A DNA stretch of 64,000 bases from Cognatitamlana sp035818475 (GCF_035818475.1 NZ_JAYMGV010000001.1:2046001-2110000); one strand, 5' to 3'; counted from the first letter of the stretch, positions 1 to 9,263 are shown. The notes: generated by a model from the letters alone, not told the origin. Program-made: numbers and translations.

Positions 1-1
1 T

Positions 2-355
2 GATAGTAAAGCAGATCTTCTGGCAAGTTTGATGAATATAAATAATTGGGATTTTGATAATTCAACGGCCTATCCAGCCAGTTCAACTGTTTTTAATGTT
101 TCTCCGGTTTTAAGTATTGAAAAAAAAGGTATGATCAAGAATTTTGAATTATTTCCAAACCCTGCTTCCGATTTTATAGAAATAAGCGGTTTGGAATTAG
201 CTGAAAATCAATTTGAAATTTATAATACTTTAGGAGTAAAAGTTAAAGAAGGACGTTTGCTGAAAAATAAAAAGTTAAGTGTTGAAGGCTTAAAAGCCGG
301 AATATACATCATTCGATTAAATAATAATCAAAATTTAAAATTTGTTAAAAAATAG
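2..355 (+). CDS. T9SS type A sorting domain protein, C-terminal part only
   Basis: The reading frame is open from the left edge of the window, so this is the end of a larger gene. The last 75 or so residues form a type IX secretion C-terminal domain: it opens with the FPNP motif followed by ASDFIEIS, has the internal YNTLGVKVKEG strand, and ends in GIYIIRLNNN...KFVKK. Such domains direct export through the outer membrane and are then cleaved, leaving the passenger secreted or surface-bound. Nothing of the passenger's catalytic part is visible, so its function is unknown. A strong hairpin follows the stop. A PorT homologue in this window is consistent with a working T9SS. Confidence 0.85.
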   Translation, partial: DSKADLLASLMNINNWDFDNSTAYPASSTVFNVSPVLSIEKKGMIKNFELFPNPASDFIEISGLELAENQFEIYNTLGVKVKEGRLLKNKKLSVEGLKAGIYIIRLNNNQNLKFVKK

Positions 356-370
356 GCTTAACGTAAAGCT

Positions 371-406
371 AACACGCCGTAAAGTTTTAAACTTTACGGC
401 GTGTTT
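371..406. terminator. Bidirectional intrinsic terminator
   Basis: A perfect 17-bp inverted repeat (371-387 with 389-405, minimal loop) containing the GC core CGCCGT/ACGGCG and flanked by A and T runs. It lies between the convergent T9SS-domain gene and accD and can end both transcripts. Confidence 0.85.
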
Positions 407-427
407 ATTTTATTAAGATGAAAAAAC

Positions 428-1285
428 CTAAACTCTTAGTGGTTGGTTCAATATCAAATCAAGATATTGATTAACCCTGTTTTTTAGATCTCTACGTAAG
501 GTGATAAAATCTAAAAACCCGTGTTCTAATAAAAACTCCGAAGTTTGAAAGCCTTCCGGTAATTCTTTTCCTGTGGTATCTCTTACAATACGTGGCCCTG
601 CAAAACCAATTAAGGCCCCGGGTTCACTAATATTTATATCTCCCAACATGGCAAAAGAGGCTGTGGTTCCCCCAGTGGTTGGATCTGTACACAATGAAAT
701 ATAAGGAATTTTAGCATCTGCTAATTGCGCTAATTTTACCGAGGTTTTTGCTAATTGCATTAATGATAAGGCGGCTTCCATCATACGTGCTCCCCCGGAT
801 TTTGAAATAACCATTAACGGAATATTATGCTTTAACGAATAATCTGCAGCTCGAGCTATTTTTTCTCCTACAACACTTCCCATTGAGCCACCAATAAAGG
901 CAAAATCCATACATGCTACTACTAAATCTTTTCCCTTAGATTTACCAACCGCTGTTCTAACGGCATCTTTTAATTTGGTTTTTTCCTGAGCTGCTTTTAA
1001 ACGCTCCGGGTATTTCTTGGTGTCTTCAAACTTTAAAGGGTCTTTAGACTCTAAGCTTTTATCTAATTCTTTAAATGTATTATCATCAAAAAGAATTTCA
1101 AAATATTCTTTACTGCCTATTCTTACATGGTAACCATCTTCCGGACTTACGTAGAAGTTTTTTTCTAATTCTTCTGTATCGACTATTTTACCTGTAGGAG
1201 ATTTGTACCACAATCCTTTTGGAGTGTCCTTTTTCTCTTCGGTTTTAGTAGTAATTCCTTTTGTTTTTCTTTTAAACCAAGACAT
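428..1285 (-). CDS. accD: Acetyl-CoA carboxylase carboxyltransferase subunit beta
   Basis: AccD forms the carboxyltransferase with AccA and moves the carboxyl group from biotin to acetyl-CoA, giving malonyl-CoA for fatty acid synthesis in the cytoplasm. The crotonase-like core is clear: KDLVVACMDFAFIGGSMGSV, SKSGGARM, and PTTGGTTASFAMLGD with the oxyanion-hole glycines. The length of 285 residues is normal. Near residues 29-52 the four zinc-ribbon cysteines of E. coli AccD are absent: the region reads WYKSPTGK and YVSPEDGYH, with Ser, Thr/Gly, Ser and Asp instead. I recall the same in other flavobacterial AccD proteins, so it looks like a lineage trait, not damage. It lies downstream of fbaA but behind a terminator, so it probably has its own promoter. 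Confidence 0.95.
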   Translation of the reverse strand: MSWFKRKTKGITTKTEEKKDTPKGLWYKSPTGKIVDTEELEKNFYVSPEDGYHVRIGSKEYFEILFDDNTFKELDKSLESKDPLKFEDTKKYPERLKAAQEKTKLKDAVRTAVGKSKGKDLVVACMDFAFIGGSMGSVVGEKIARAADYSLKHNIPLMVISKSGGARMMEAALSLMQLAKTSVKLAQLADAKIPYISLCTDPTTGGTTASFAMLGDINISEPGALIGFAGPRIVRDTTGKELPEGFQTSEFLLEHGFLDFITLRRDLKNRVNQYLDLILNQPLRV

Positions 1286-1363
1286 AATGATTTATTATTT
1301 TGTTATACCCCTTAAGGTGCTTTTTAAAACTAATGTGCAATTTAACCTTTTGCGTTAAGGATT

Positions 1364-1452
1364 GAGGCATTTGTTGGAGCTCTCCCAATTTTTATTGGGA
1401 AGCGACTGCCGAAAGCCTGACTACAAAATTAAACCTTTTTTTAATTTTGTAG
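1364..1452. repeat. Structured intergenic element with nested hairpins
   Basis: Between fbaA and accD. There is a 7-bp hairpin with a 4-nt loop (1383-1389 with 1394-1400), then the segment AGCGACTGCCGAAAGCC, then a 12-bp perfect inverted repeat (1421-1432 with 1441-1452). GAGGC near 1364 can pair with GCCT near 1415 to enclose the first hairpin. This could be a 5' leader structure of accD or a small repeat element; the sequence alone does not decide. Confidence 0.4.
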
Positions 1453-1515
1453 TAACGCCATCATGATTTTATTGATAACTCACCTGTAAGTGTTTGTTAG
1501 TTAGTAGTGTAAAGT

Positions 1516-1546
1516 AAAAAGACTCCGCTTTATGCAGAGTCTTTTT
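1516..1546 (-). terminator. Intrinsic terminator of fbaA
   Basis: A 10-bp inverted repeat, AAAAAGACTC paired with GAGTCTTTTT around an 11-nt loop, lying 33 nt past the fbaA stop. On the minus strand the stem ends in a T run. Confidence 0.8.
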
Positions 1547-1578
1547 GATATTAATTTGTAGTAAAACTTACCTTAAAA

Positions 1579-2646
1579 TTATAAGGTGTTCACATTGTTT
1601 AAGTCTTCAAAAGCCTTTTTTAAACGAGCAACAAATGTTTTTTCGCCTTCACGTAACCAAACTCTAGGATCATAGAATTTCTTGTTAGGAACATCTTCAC
1701 CATCAGGGTTACCAATTTGAGATTTTAAGTATTCAACTTTATCTCCCATGTAATCTCTAATACCACTCATAAAAGCGTATTGTAAATCTGTGTCAATATT
1801 CATTTTGATTACACCGTAGCTAATACCTTCACGAATTTCTTCAACTGTAGAACCTGATCCGCCATGGAAAACAAAATCAATATGGTTTTCATCAACACCA
1901 TACTTCTCAGAAATATACTCTTGAGAATTCTTTAGGATTTTTGGTGTTAATTTTACGTTTCCTGGTTTGTAAACACCGTGCACATTACCAAACGCAGCAG
2001 CAATTGTAAATTGAGGACTTACTTTGCTTAATTCTTCATAAGCATAAGCAACTTCTTCTGGCTGTGTATATAATTTTGAATCGTCAACATCTGTATTATC
2101 AACACCATCTTCTTCACCTCCGGTAATACCTAACTCAATTTCTAAAGTCATACCCATTTTGCTCATACGCTCAAGGTATTGTTTACAAATTTCAATGTTT
2201 TCTTCAATAGGCTCTTCAGAAAGGTCAATCATATGTGAACTGAATAATGATTTTCCGGTTTCAGCAAAATGCTTTTCACTGGCATCTAATAAACCATCAA
2301 TCCAAGGTAATAGTTTTTTTGCACAGTGGTCTGTATGTAAAATAACGGGAACACCATAAGCTTCAGCTAAAGTGTGTACATGTTTAGCACCAGCAACAGC
2401 TCCGGCAATGGCAGCTTTTTGTCCGTCATTACTCAATCCTTTACCAGCGTTAAATTGTGCGCCACCATTTGAAAACTGAATAATTACAGGAGCGTTTAAA
2501 TCTCTTGCTGTCTCTAATACACCATTTATAGTGTCTGAACCTATAACGTTAACTGCAGGAAGTGCATAATTGTTAGCTTTTGCATGGTTGAAAATAGCTT
2601 GAACTTCTTGTCCTGTAGCTACTCCGGGTTTAATATTGTGTCCCAT
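1579..2646 (-). CDS. fbaA: Class II fructose-bisphosphate aldolase
   Basis: Zinc-dependent aldolase that cleaves fructose 1,6-bisphosphate to dihydroxyacetone phosphate and glyceraldehyde 3-phosphate in glycolysis, and runs in reverse in gluconeogenesis. The family signatures are all present: HTDHCAKKLLPW with the zinc ligand His, the Glu-rich EIELGITGGEEDGVDN stretch, AAAFGNVHGVYKPGN with the second His ligand, and VFHGGSGS with the third. At 355 residues it matches the class IIA (E. coli FbaA) length. The ATG start gives the normal N terminus. It is a single gene, closed by the hairpin at 1516-1546, with tamL upstream on the same strand. Confidence 0.97.
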   Translation of the reverse strand: MGHNIKPGVATGQEVQAIFNHAKANNYALPAVNVIGSDTINGVLETARDLNAPVIIQFSNGGAQFNAGKGLSNDGQKAAIAGAVAGAKHVHTLAEAYGVPVILHTDHCAKKLLPWIDGLLDASEKHFAETGKSLFSSHMIDLSEEPIEENIEICKQYLERMSKMGMTLEIELGITGGEEDGVDNTDVDDSKLYTQPEEVAYAYEELSKVSPQFTIAAAFGNVHGVYKPGNVKLTPKILKNSQEYISEKYGVDENHIDFVFHGGSGSTVEEIREGISYGVIKMNIDTDLQYAFMSGIRDYMGDKVEYLKSQIGNPDGEDVPNKKFYDPRVWLREGEKTFVARLKKAFEDLNNVNTL

Positions 2647-2778
2647 TTTAAAATTAAAATTGATTTCTATTATTAGGCCATAAAAGTAATCAATTTTTAA
2701 GTAATTTGAGATGGTTTACTAGTTGGAAAACGTTAAAACAATACTAAAACGTTATAGTGAACAGCATAAAATAACAGG

Positions 2779-5307
2779 TTAAAAAGGGTAGTTTATACCA
2801 ATATTGTAAACAGCATTTCTAAAGTTATATTCTTTAAACCACCTTTTTCCTTCCGGTAAAGCCGGGTTGTAAGTTTTAAGGCCAATATCAAGCCTAAATA
2901 CAAAAAAGCGGAAATCATAACGGAGGCCAATACCAGATCCAACTGCAATGTTGTTTAATGATTTAAGCCCAGAAAAGATAGCGCGCTCATCGGTCTCACT
3001 ATCTAAAACATTCCAAATGTTACCGGCATCAATAAAAAGAGCGCCGTTGAGTTTATCAAAAAGATTAAAACGATGTTCTGCGCTAAAGGCTAATTTCATG
3101 TTGGCCTCATTAAATTCATTTGTTGTTCTGGAGCTTCCCGGACCTAAATTATAGGCACTCCATGCCCTGTTATCATTAGGCCCCCCTGCAAAGAAACTTT
3201 TAGAAAAAGGTATGCTGTTAGAGTTTCCATATGGAATGGCAATACCAAAAAAGCTTCTGATGGCAAGAACATTTTTTTTGCCTAAATCCCAATGTTTGAT
3301 ATAATCCAGCTCTGTTTTTATAAACTGGGAGTAGGCTACATTAAATAAATTATATCTGTTAGAGGCATCTTTTTTTAGATTTAAAAGTTTTGATGTTAGA
3401 GACAACAAGTTTCCTGCGGGTTCTATTCTTACTCTGAAAATAGAAAAATCTTTGTCAAACAGGTTGGTGCGTTCATCAATAGTCAGATTAAAGCTGGTAG
3501 ATAAAATCAGGTTGTTTTCTGTTAGCCTGGTTTTACGTTCATTGATACTATTAACTGTTAAGAGCTGATCTTCAGTAAGCTCATCAGCTGGAGGCGGGCC
3601 TAAAGCATAATTTATAAATTCTTCAGCACCTTCTGGCCTGGTTAAATCAGTATCAGGATCTATATAATCAACATCCTTTGCTATTTGATTTAGTGTGTTG
3701 AATGAATTATTATAAACATAAAAATATCTGTCAACATTTAAATTTCTAACATATTGTACATTAAATACATCTAGTCGGTTAGATACTTTTTCATTGGGAT
3801 GCCAGTTATAATTAAATATTCCACTAAAGGTTTGCTTGTCTAGTCCAATATTAGTTTGACTGGTAGTAGATAATGTAATATTGGTAGTGGGTGACATGTA
3901 TTTTGGTATAAGATGCTTGGTATAAAAAGGAGAGAAAAATCTTGGTATGGTTAATCTTAGGTCTATACCGTATTCAATGATATCAAAAAAAGCATCGTTG
4001 GCATTGGGACTCCTTTCTTTTGATGCGCCTATAGACCCCTTACCTGATATTTCAAGGGTTTCTGCGCCTCTGAATATATTTCGCATGAGCAAGCTTGGAT
4101 TTAAGGAAAGTCCAATGGTTTGGATATTACTTTGTGAAACATCAGTACCAAACCCTAAACTAAACTTTTTTAAAGGGGTTAGTAAAATAGTATCTGATAA
4201 GGTTTTGTCCAGGCGTTCTGAAATTTCAATATTGGGGTACCTAAAGGTGCGCAATTCTTTTAAATGCCTGTAAGTTCTTATAAGATCTTTGTCTTTATAA
4301 ATATCTCCGGGAGTAATAAAAACGGCATCTGTTAAAGTTCTGGGCTTATATTTCATTTTACCATAACTATACAGGTTATAACCGTTAAATGTTACTGAAT
4401 CCTGAAAGGGTTTGTTTCTGTTCTCAAAGGTGTAATCTGTAATGATATTAACATCACTAATTTTATAAACTTCAAAAGGTTCTCTTTTTATAGAGTCTGA
4501 GGTTCTAATGGCTCTGTCCTGAATGGTTAAATTAACATTTACTTTTTTATTTGTTCCTATAGTGTCAATTTGAAAGGTGACATAGTCCTGTTTAAAATGA
4601 TAGATCCCGGAATTTCTTAAACTATTGGAGATCCTTTCACGCTCATTCTCAAAGTTTGAAGTTTTATACTGCTCATTTGGCTTTAAGATAGCTTCCTTTT
4701 TAATGTCTTCATAAAGGTTTTCTATAATGGGAGATTTTATGGTAGTTGTAATAGAGTCAAGTATAAATGCCGGACCTGTTTCAACAGTGTAATTAATTTC
4801 GGCACGTTTATTTTCTCCTTTTATAATGTTATAATCAGCTTCTACATCAAACCAACCGTTATTTATATGATAGGCCTTAAGTAAATTAACAGATTTTTTT
4901 GTTTTTTTCTCATTTATAATAACCGGAGCTTCCCCGGTTTTTTTCAGCCAGCTATTAAAGCCTACAACAGATTTTTTCAACCTGTCAACTTGCTTTTGAG
5001 AATAGATGCTATTTAAGCGTTCTCTCCGGTTAGCTTTTTTATCAACCCATGCTTCAAAAATGGAATCTCTGTTTGGCCTGGCTGTGTTATATAAATGCAA
5101 ACGTAATGGGGTACCGATTATTTTTCTGTTAGGCTCCTGGATAATGAGTCTATTAATAGTTTCGGTCTTATCTTTTTTATCATTAATGGTTACTACGTTT
5201 TTAGTAAGCAAATATTCATCCTCTGCAACCCTTTTAACAGCATCACAAGAAAAAAGAATACTTGTAATTAGTGCTAATAATAATATATTTTGAAGTTGTT
5301 TTTTCAA
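2779..5307 (-). CDS. tamL: TamL: BamA/TamA-family outer membrane assembly lipoprotein
   Basis: An Omp85-superfamily barrel protein of the Bacteroidota type. The N terminus is a lipoprotein signal with the lipobox LFSC near residue 21, unlike proteobacterial TamA. Residues of roughly 40-330 contain POTRA-like segments and the rest is the surface-antigen (D15) beta-barrel ending in an aromatic residue (INYPF). The barrel has FFAGGPNDNRAW, corresponding to the conserved VRGY/F loop region of the family. It is expected to work with TamB in delivering outer-membrane material; no tamB is adjacent here. The start codon is TTG: it is the only start that preserves the signal peptide. The 842-residue length fits the family. 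Confidence 0.88.
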   Translation of the reverse strand: MKKQLQNILLLALITSILFSCDAVKRVAEDEYLLTKNVVTINDKKDKTETINRLIIQEPNRKIIGTPLRLHLYNTARPNRDSIFEAWVDKKANRRERLNSIYSQKQVDRLKKSVVGFNSWLKKTGEAPVIINEKKTKKSVNLLKAYHINNGWFDVEADYNIIKGENKRAEINYTVETGPAFILDSITTTIKSPIIENLYEDIKKEAILKPNEQYKTSNFENERERISNSLRNSGIYHFKQDYVTFQIDTIGTNKKVNVNLTIQDRAIRTSDSIKREPFEVYKISDVNIITDYTFENRNKPFQDSVTFNGYNLYSYGKMKYKPRTLTDAVFITPGDIYKDKDLIRTYRHLKELRTFRYPNIEISERLDKTLSDTILLTPLKKFSLGFGTDVSQSNIQTIGLSLNPSLLMRNIFRGAETLEISGKGSIGASKERSPNANDAFFDIIEYGIDLRLTIPRFFSPFYTKHLIPKYMSPTTNITLSTTSQTNIGLDKQTFSGIFNYNWHPNEKVSNRLDVFNVQYVRNLNVDRYFYVYNNSFNTLNQIAKDVDYIDPDTDLTRPEGAEEFINYALGPPPADELTEDQLLTVNSINERKTRLTENNLILSTSFNLTIDERTNLFDKDFSIFRVRIEPAGNLLSLTSKLLNLKKDASNRYNLFNVAYSQFIKTELDYIKHWDLGKKNVLAIRSFFGIAIPYGNSNSIPFSKSFFAGGPNDNRAWSAYNLGPGSSRTTNEFNEANMKLAFSAEHRFNLFDKLNGALFIDAGNIWNVLDSETDERAIFSGLKSLNNIAVGSGIGLRYDFRFFVFRLDIGLKTYNPALPEGKRWFKEYNFRNAVYNIGINYPF

Positions 5308-5383
5308 ATGAAATTAAGGTTAAATCAAGGTCTTATTGGCTTAATAAATTAAGAGATTTAATAGTAAATATCCAATGTAGGAT

Positions 5384-5391
5384 CAAAAATA
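5384..5391 (-). promoter_or_regulatory. Candidate -7 box for tamL
   Basis: On the minus strand this reads TATTTTTG, matching the Bacteroidota -7 consensus TAnnTTTG, 77 nt before the tamL start. I see no good -33 element at the usual spacing. Confidence 0.4.
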
Positions 5392-5481
5392 AACTATTTA
5401 GGCTAAAAAAATACTTAAATCGCACAAGCTTAAGTTAATCTTATTAATATTTTCTTTTCTTTATAAAAAAATAAATATTGC

Positions 5482-6204
5482 ATGCTCTCAAAAAGCCAAA
5501 TAAAATTAATTGCCAGTTTAAAGCAGAAAAAATATAGATTAAAACATGGTTTTTTTGTTGTTGAAGGTGTCAAAACAATAAAAGAACTTTTAAAATCTAA
5601 TTTAGAACTTCATATGCTATTTACTGTAGAGACCTTCAATATTAATGCCAAAACTGAAGTTTTAATAACAGAAAGAGAATTAAAACAGATTAGTTTTTTG
5701 ACAACCCCTAATAAGGCCATGGCAATTTTTAAAATCCCGAAGGTTAAACCTATAGATAAAAAAAACCTTATTGTTGCTCTGGATGATGTGCGTGACCCCG
5801 GAAACTTAGGTACTATTATCAGGCTTTGTGACTGGTTTGGTATCAAGGATTTGATATGTAGTAAAGCTACTGTAGATTGTTACAATCCAAAAGTAATACA
5901 AGCTACTATGGGGTCAATAACCAGGGTGAACATAAGCTATATTGATTTGTTGGATTTTATAACGCATACTGAGCTCCCTGTTTTTGGCGCTTTTATGAAT
6001 GGTGAAAATGTATATCAAAAGCGTTTGCTTAAAAAAGGTGTTTTGATAATGGGTAATGAAGCCAATGGTATTTCAAAAGACCTAGAGGCGCTTATTAAGG
6101 AAAGAATAGCTATTCCCAGATTTGGAGACCTTAAGACAACCGAAAGCTTAAATGTGGCAACCGCAACAGCTATTTTACTTAGTGAATTTAGCAGGAGTTA
6201 TTAA
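5482..6204 (+). CDS. TrmH/SpoU-family RNA 2'-O-methyltransferase
   Basis: A SPOUT methyltransferase that would transfer methyl from SAM to a ribose 2'-OH in rRNA or tRNA. The N-terminal part (about residues 1-90) is a substrate-binding L30e-like domain. The C-terminal catalytic knot shows the three family motifs: DDVRDPGNLGTIIR (motif 1), MGNEANGIS (motif 2) and IPRFGDLKTTESLNVATA (motif 3; the usual Ser-Leu-Asn-Val is intact). The exact target nucleotide cannot be read from sequence. It diverges from tamL and its stop directly abuts the stop of convergent porT, with no intergenic base. Confidence 0.92.
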   Translation: MLSKSQIKLIASLKQKKYRLKHGFFVVEGVKTIKELLKSNLELHMLFTVETFNINAKTEVLITERELKQISFLTTPNKAMAIFKIPKVKPIDKKNLIVALDDVRDPGNLGTIIRLCDWFGIKDLICSKATVDCYNPKVIQATMGSITRVNISYIDLLDFITHTELPVFGAFMNGENVYQKRLLKKGVLIMGNEANGISKDLEALIKERIAIPRFGDLKTTESLNVATATAILLSEFSRSY

Positions 6205-6933
6205 TTACTGAAATGTAAAGTTTACAAATACACCGCGGGTTTTCATACTAACAATATTACTTGTCCATGGACTATCCGGATCTTTATCCCTAACTAACTC
6301 GTCATTTATTCCAAAGATGCCTCTTATGGATGGCGTGAATTTGAAGTTGTATAAGTATAAATCAATTCCAAAGCCCAGTTCATAGAAAATAGAATTCTTT
6401 GTAGTTCTAAATTGACCGTTACTGTTGTCTTCCGGGTTTTTTTCGTTGCTTGATAAATTTAATGCTGTTGAAAAACCACCGACAATAAAAGGTTTAAAGT
6501 TATTAATGCGCTTGGCAGAAATTTTTACTAATAGCGGTATATGAATATAGGTTGATTTAACCTCTCTGATTAAATCAGATTGATTAACATCAACACCCTC
6601 AAAATACTCTTGGCTATAATACAATTCTCTGGTAGTAATACATAAACCGGGCTCGAGGCGTAAATCTATAAAACTGTTTACACGCAAATTTCCAATAAGC
6701 CCTACATTAAAACCGGGACTTCGCTTTACATAAATATCTCTTAGATCTTCATAATAATCAAAATTGAAATCATAATTATTGAACCCTAAATAGTATCCCC
6801 AACGTAACAGATTATTATCCGTAGAACCTCTCCCTTGATTAGCATCATAGGTCACTTTTTCTTTTTTAAAAAGCTGCGCATGAGTGGTTTGTATTATGAG
6901 TAAAAATGCTATTAGGGCAAAAAAATGCTTCAT
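6205..6933 (-). CDS. porT: PorT-family outer membrane protein (type IX secretion)
   Basis: 242 residues from the ATG at 6933, which gives a clean signal peptide (MKHFFALIAFLLIIQTTHAQ). The mature part is a predicted outer-membrane beta-barrel with the aromatic pattern GYYLGFNNYDFNFDYY near the N terminus and alternating strands to the end. PorT (SprT in gliding flavobacteria) is needed for T9SS assembly or function. The identification rests on the protein pattern plus its place directly downstream of menG/ubiE, where sprT is commonly found in flavobacteria. A longer open frame exists but would overlap menG. A generic OmpW/porin-like barrel is the alternative. Confidence 0.75.
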   Translation of the reverse strand: MKHFFALIAFLLIIQTTHAQLFKKEKVTYDANQGRGSTDNNLLRWGYYLGFNNYDFNFDYYEDLRDIYVKRSPGFNVGLIGNLRVNSFIDLRLEPGLCITTRELYYSQEYFEGVDVNQSDLIREVKSTYIHIPLLVKISAKRINNFKPFIVGGFSTALNLSSNEKNPEDNSNGQFRTTKNSIFYELGFGIDLYLYNFKFTPSIRGIFGINDELVRDKDPDSPWTSNIVSMKTRGVFVNFTFQ

Positions 6934-6937
6934 ATAA

Positions 6938-7663
6938 TTACTTAGATGATTTGTAAATTGTAGCCACACCAAATGTTTGTGGAAAATCCTCAACATTAAT
7001 AAACCCAATTTTACGTAAAATATTGTTCAAAGCTTCACCATACGGAAAAACAGATGCAGATTCACTTAAATATTTATAAGCACTTCGGTCTTTTGAAAAC
7101 ATTTTCCCTATCAGAGGCAAAATATTTTTGGAATAAAATTTATAACCTTGTTTAAAAGGAGTTTTGGTTGGTATTGATGTTTCAAGAATTACAAAAGTTC
7201 CATTTGGTTTTAATACTCTAAAGATTTCTTTTAAACCATTTTCTAAAGTTTCAAAGTTGCGAACACCAAATGCTACGGTAATAGCATCAAAAGTATCATC
7301 ATCAAAAGGCATGTTCTCACTATCGCCTAAAGTCATCTCTATTTTTGATTCTAAACCTTTCTTTTTAACTTTTTCTTTACCAATTTCCAGCATGCCACTG
7401 CTAATATCCAGGCCAATAATTTTTGAAGCGTTGGTTTGAGCCAGGTTAATGGCCAAGTCGCCGGTTCCTGTTGCAATATCTAAAACAGTATCCGGGTTAC
7501 TTTCTTTAACCAGTTTTACAACTTTATTGCGCCATTTAATATCTATTCCAAAACTAATTACACGGTTTAAACCATCATAATCTCCTGAAATCGTATCAAA
7601 CATTTGGGTAACTTGCTCTTTTTTACCTAAATCACTGTTTTTGTATGGTTTTACTTTTGACAA
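6938..7663 (-). CDS. ubiE: Demethylmenaquinone methyltransferase (UbiE/MenG)
   Basis: SAM-dependent C-methyltransferase that performs the last step of menaquinone synthesis. The class I methyltransferase fold is visible: DTISGDYDGLNRVISFGID, the SAM-binding DIATGTGDLA, LDISSGML, and the family-specific DAITVAFGVRNFE and GTFVILETSIP. There is no ATG near the expected N terminus. I chose the TTG at 7663, giving MSKVKPYKNSDLGKKEQ, which matches the usual family start; another TTG at 7681 would add six residues. It is 4 nt upstream of porT, so the two are probably cotranscribed. Confidence 0.95.
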   Translation of the reverse strand: MSKVKPYKNSDLGKKEQVTQMFDTISGDYDGLNRVISFGIDIKWRNKVVKLVKESNPDTVLDIATGTGDLAINLAQTNASKIIGLDISSGMLEIGKEKVKKKGLESKIEMTLGDSENMPFDDDTFDAITVAFGVRNFETLENGLKEIFRVLKPNGTFVILETSIPTKTPFKQGYKFYSKNILPLIGKMFSKDRSAYKYLSESASVFPYGEALNNILRKIGFINVEDFPQTFGVATIYKSSK

Positions 7664-7872
7664 GGTTCTGTTTTTGGGCAAACCTACATAATTTATTTAA
7701 AATTTGATATATCAAGCAATGTCAAAATAAATATTAATGGGCTATTCAGGGCAAAAAATTGTAAAATTGATCTTATCTAGACAAATACAACGCTATAAAA
7801 GAGCATTATATAATTTTGGGAATCTAAATAATTATATTAAGTCAATTTCATATAGCACTATGTATTTTGTGT

Positions 7873-7880
7873 TATATTTG
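7873..7880 (+). promoter_or_regulatory. Candidate -7 box for trkA-trkH
   Basis: TATATTTG, a perfect match to TAnnTTTG, 25 nt before the trkA ATG. The -33 region is weak. Confidence 0.5.
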
Positions 7881-7905
7881 TTGTACTTTTTATGATAATT
7901 AAACA

Positions 7906-9255
7906 ATGAAAATAATTATTGCAGGAGCTGGTGAAGTAGGATTTCATTTGGCAAAGTTACTGTCTTACGAATCTCAAGAAATTACCCTAATAGATACCGA
8001 AAAAGAGAGTTTAGCCTATGCCGATACGCATTTAGATATAAAAGTTATCAGGGGAGATGCCACATCAATTGCTATTTTAAAAGAAGCAAGGGTGGAGGCT
8101 TCTGATTTGTTTATTGCTGTAACTGCTATTGAAACAACAAATATTACTGTTTGTGTTTTGGCAAAACAGTTAGGTTCTAAAAAAACCATTGCCAGAATTT
8201 CAAATACAGAATTTATACGTTTTAAAGACGAAGTTGGTTTTATAAAATTTGGAATAGATGAGTTGATTTCACCAGAAGCTTTAGCAGCATCAGAAATACT
8301 ATTATCACTTAAGCAATCATCTTTTAACGAGAATTATGAATTTGAAGAAGGTGCTTTAACTATGGCAGGGTTAACGCTATCAAAGGAAGCTTCTTTTGTT
8401 GGTAAAACGGTAAAGGAAGCCGCTGAGATATTTCCGGAAATTCATTTTGTACCTATAGCAATACAAAGAGCAGGAACTCAATTTACCATAATTCCCAGAG
8501 GAGATACCATGTTTTATGAAGGTGACAATGTGGTGTTTGTAACTTCTGAAGGTGGAGATGAAGAGCTTTGTAAGCTTACCGGTAAAAAGAATGTTGAGAT
8601 TAAGAATGTTATGATTCTTGGAGGAAGCCAAATTGGTTATAAAACTGCACGAGACCTTAGTGAAAAAGGATTTAAAGTTAAGCTCCTGGAAAAAAATAAG
8701 GAAAGGGCTTTTGATATTGCGGATGAATTACCAAAAGTTTTGGTCATTAATAGTGATGGAAGGAATGTTGATCTTTTAAATGAAGAGAATATTAGCGATA
8801 TGGATGCCTTTATTGCTGTAGGAAATAATTCTGAAACCAATATTATGTCTTGTCTAGTTGCAAAATCAAAAGGTGTAAAAAAATCCATTGCTTTGGTTGA
8901 GAATATGGATTATTTTGAGTTATCTCATTCTATAGGAATTGATACATTAATCAATAAAAAACTTTTGGCTGCAAACAATATTTTTAGGTATATACGTAAA
9001 GGAGAAGTAGTAGCCATGACAAAACTTAGTAATATGAATGCCGAATTACTGGAGTTTGAAGTGAAAGCAACCTCACAGGTTTGTAATAAACGCATAAGGC
9101 ATATAGATTTCCCCAGATCAGCTATTATTGGAGGGGTAATTAGAGATGGTTTAGGTTTAATAGCTTTAGGAAGTTTTAGAATTCAGGAAGGAGATCGTGT
9201 GGTAGTTTGCAGTTTACTCAGGTCTATAAAAGGTGTTGAAAAACTATTTCTTTAA
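7906..9255 (+). CDS. trkA: Trk potassium uptake system peripheral protein TrkA
   Basis: Cytoplasmic NAD-binding regulator of the TrkH potassium channel. It has the duplicated RCK architecture: the first Rossmann domain starts at residue 1 with GAGEVGFHLAKLL, followed by an RCK_C domain around residues 140-220; the second Rossmann domain starts near residue 230 with GGSQIGYKTA and is followed by a second RCK_C domain to the end. The 449-residue length is that of a full two-repeat TrkA. trkH follows 8 nt after the stop, so the two form an operon. Confidence 0.96.
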   Translation: MKIIIAGAGEVGFHLAKLLSYESQEITLIDTEKESLAYADTHLDIKVIRGDATSIAILKEARVEASDLFIAVTAIETTNITVCVLAKQLGSKKTIARISNTEFIRFKDEVGFIKFGIDELISPEALAASEILLSLKQSSFNENYEFEEGALTMAGLTLSKEASFVGKTVKEAAEIFPEIHFVPIAIQRAGTQFTIIPRGDTMFYEGDNVVFVTSEGGDEELCKLTGKKNVEIKNVMILGGSQIGYKTARDLSEKGFKVKLLEKNKERAFDIADELPKVLVINSDGRNVDLLNEENISDMDAFIAVGNNSETNIMSCLVAKSKGVKKSIALVENMDYFELSHSIGIDTLINKKLLAANNIFRYIRKGEVVAMTKLSNMNAELLEFEVKATSQVCNKRIRHIDFPRSAIIGGVIRDGLGLIALGSFRIQEGDRVVVCSLLRSIKGVEKLFL

Positions 9256-9263
9256 ATTAAAGG

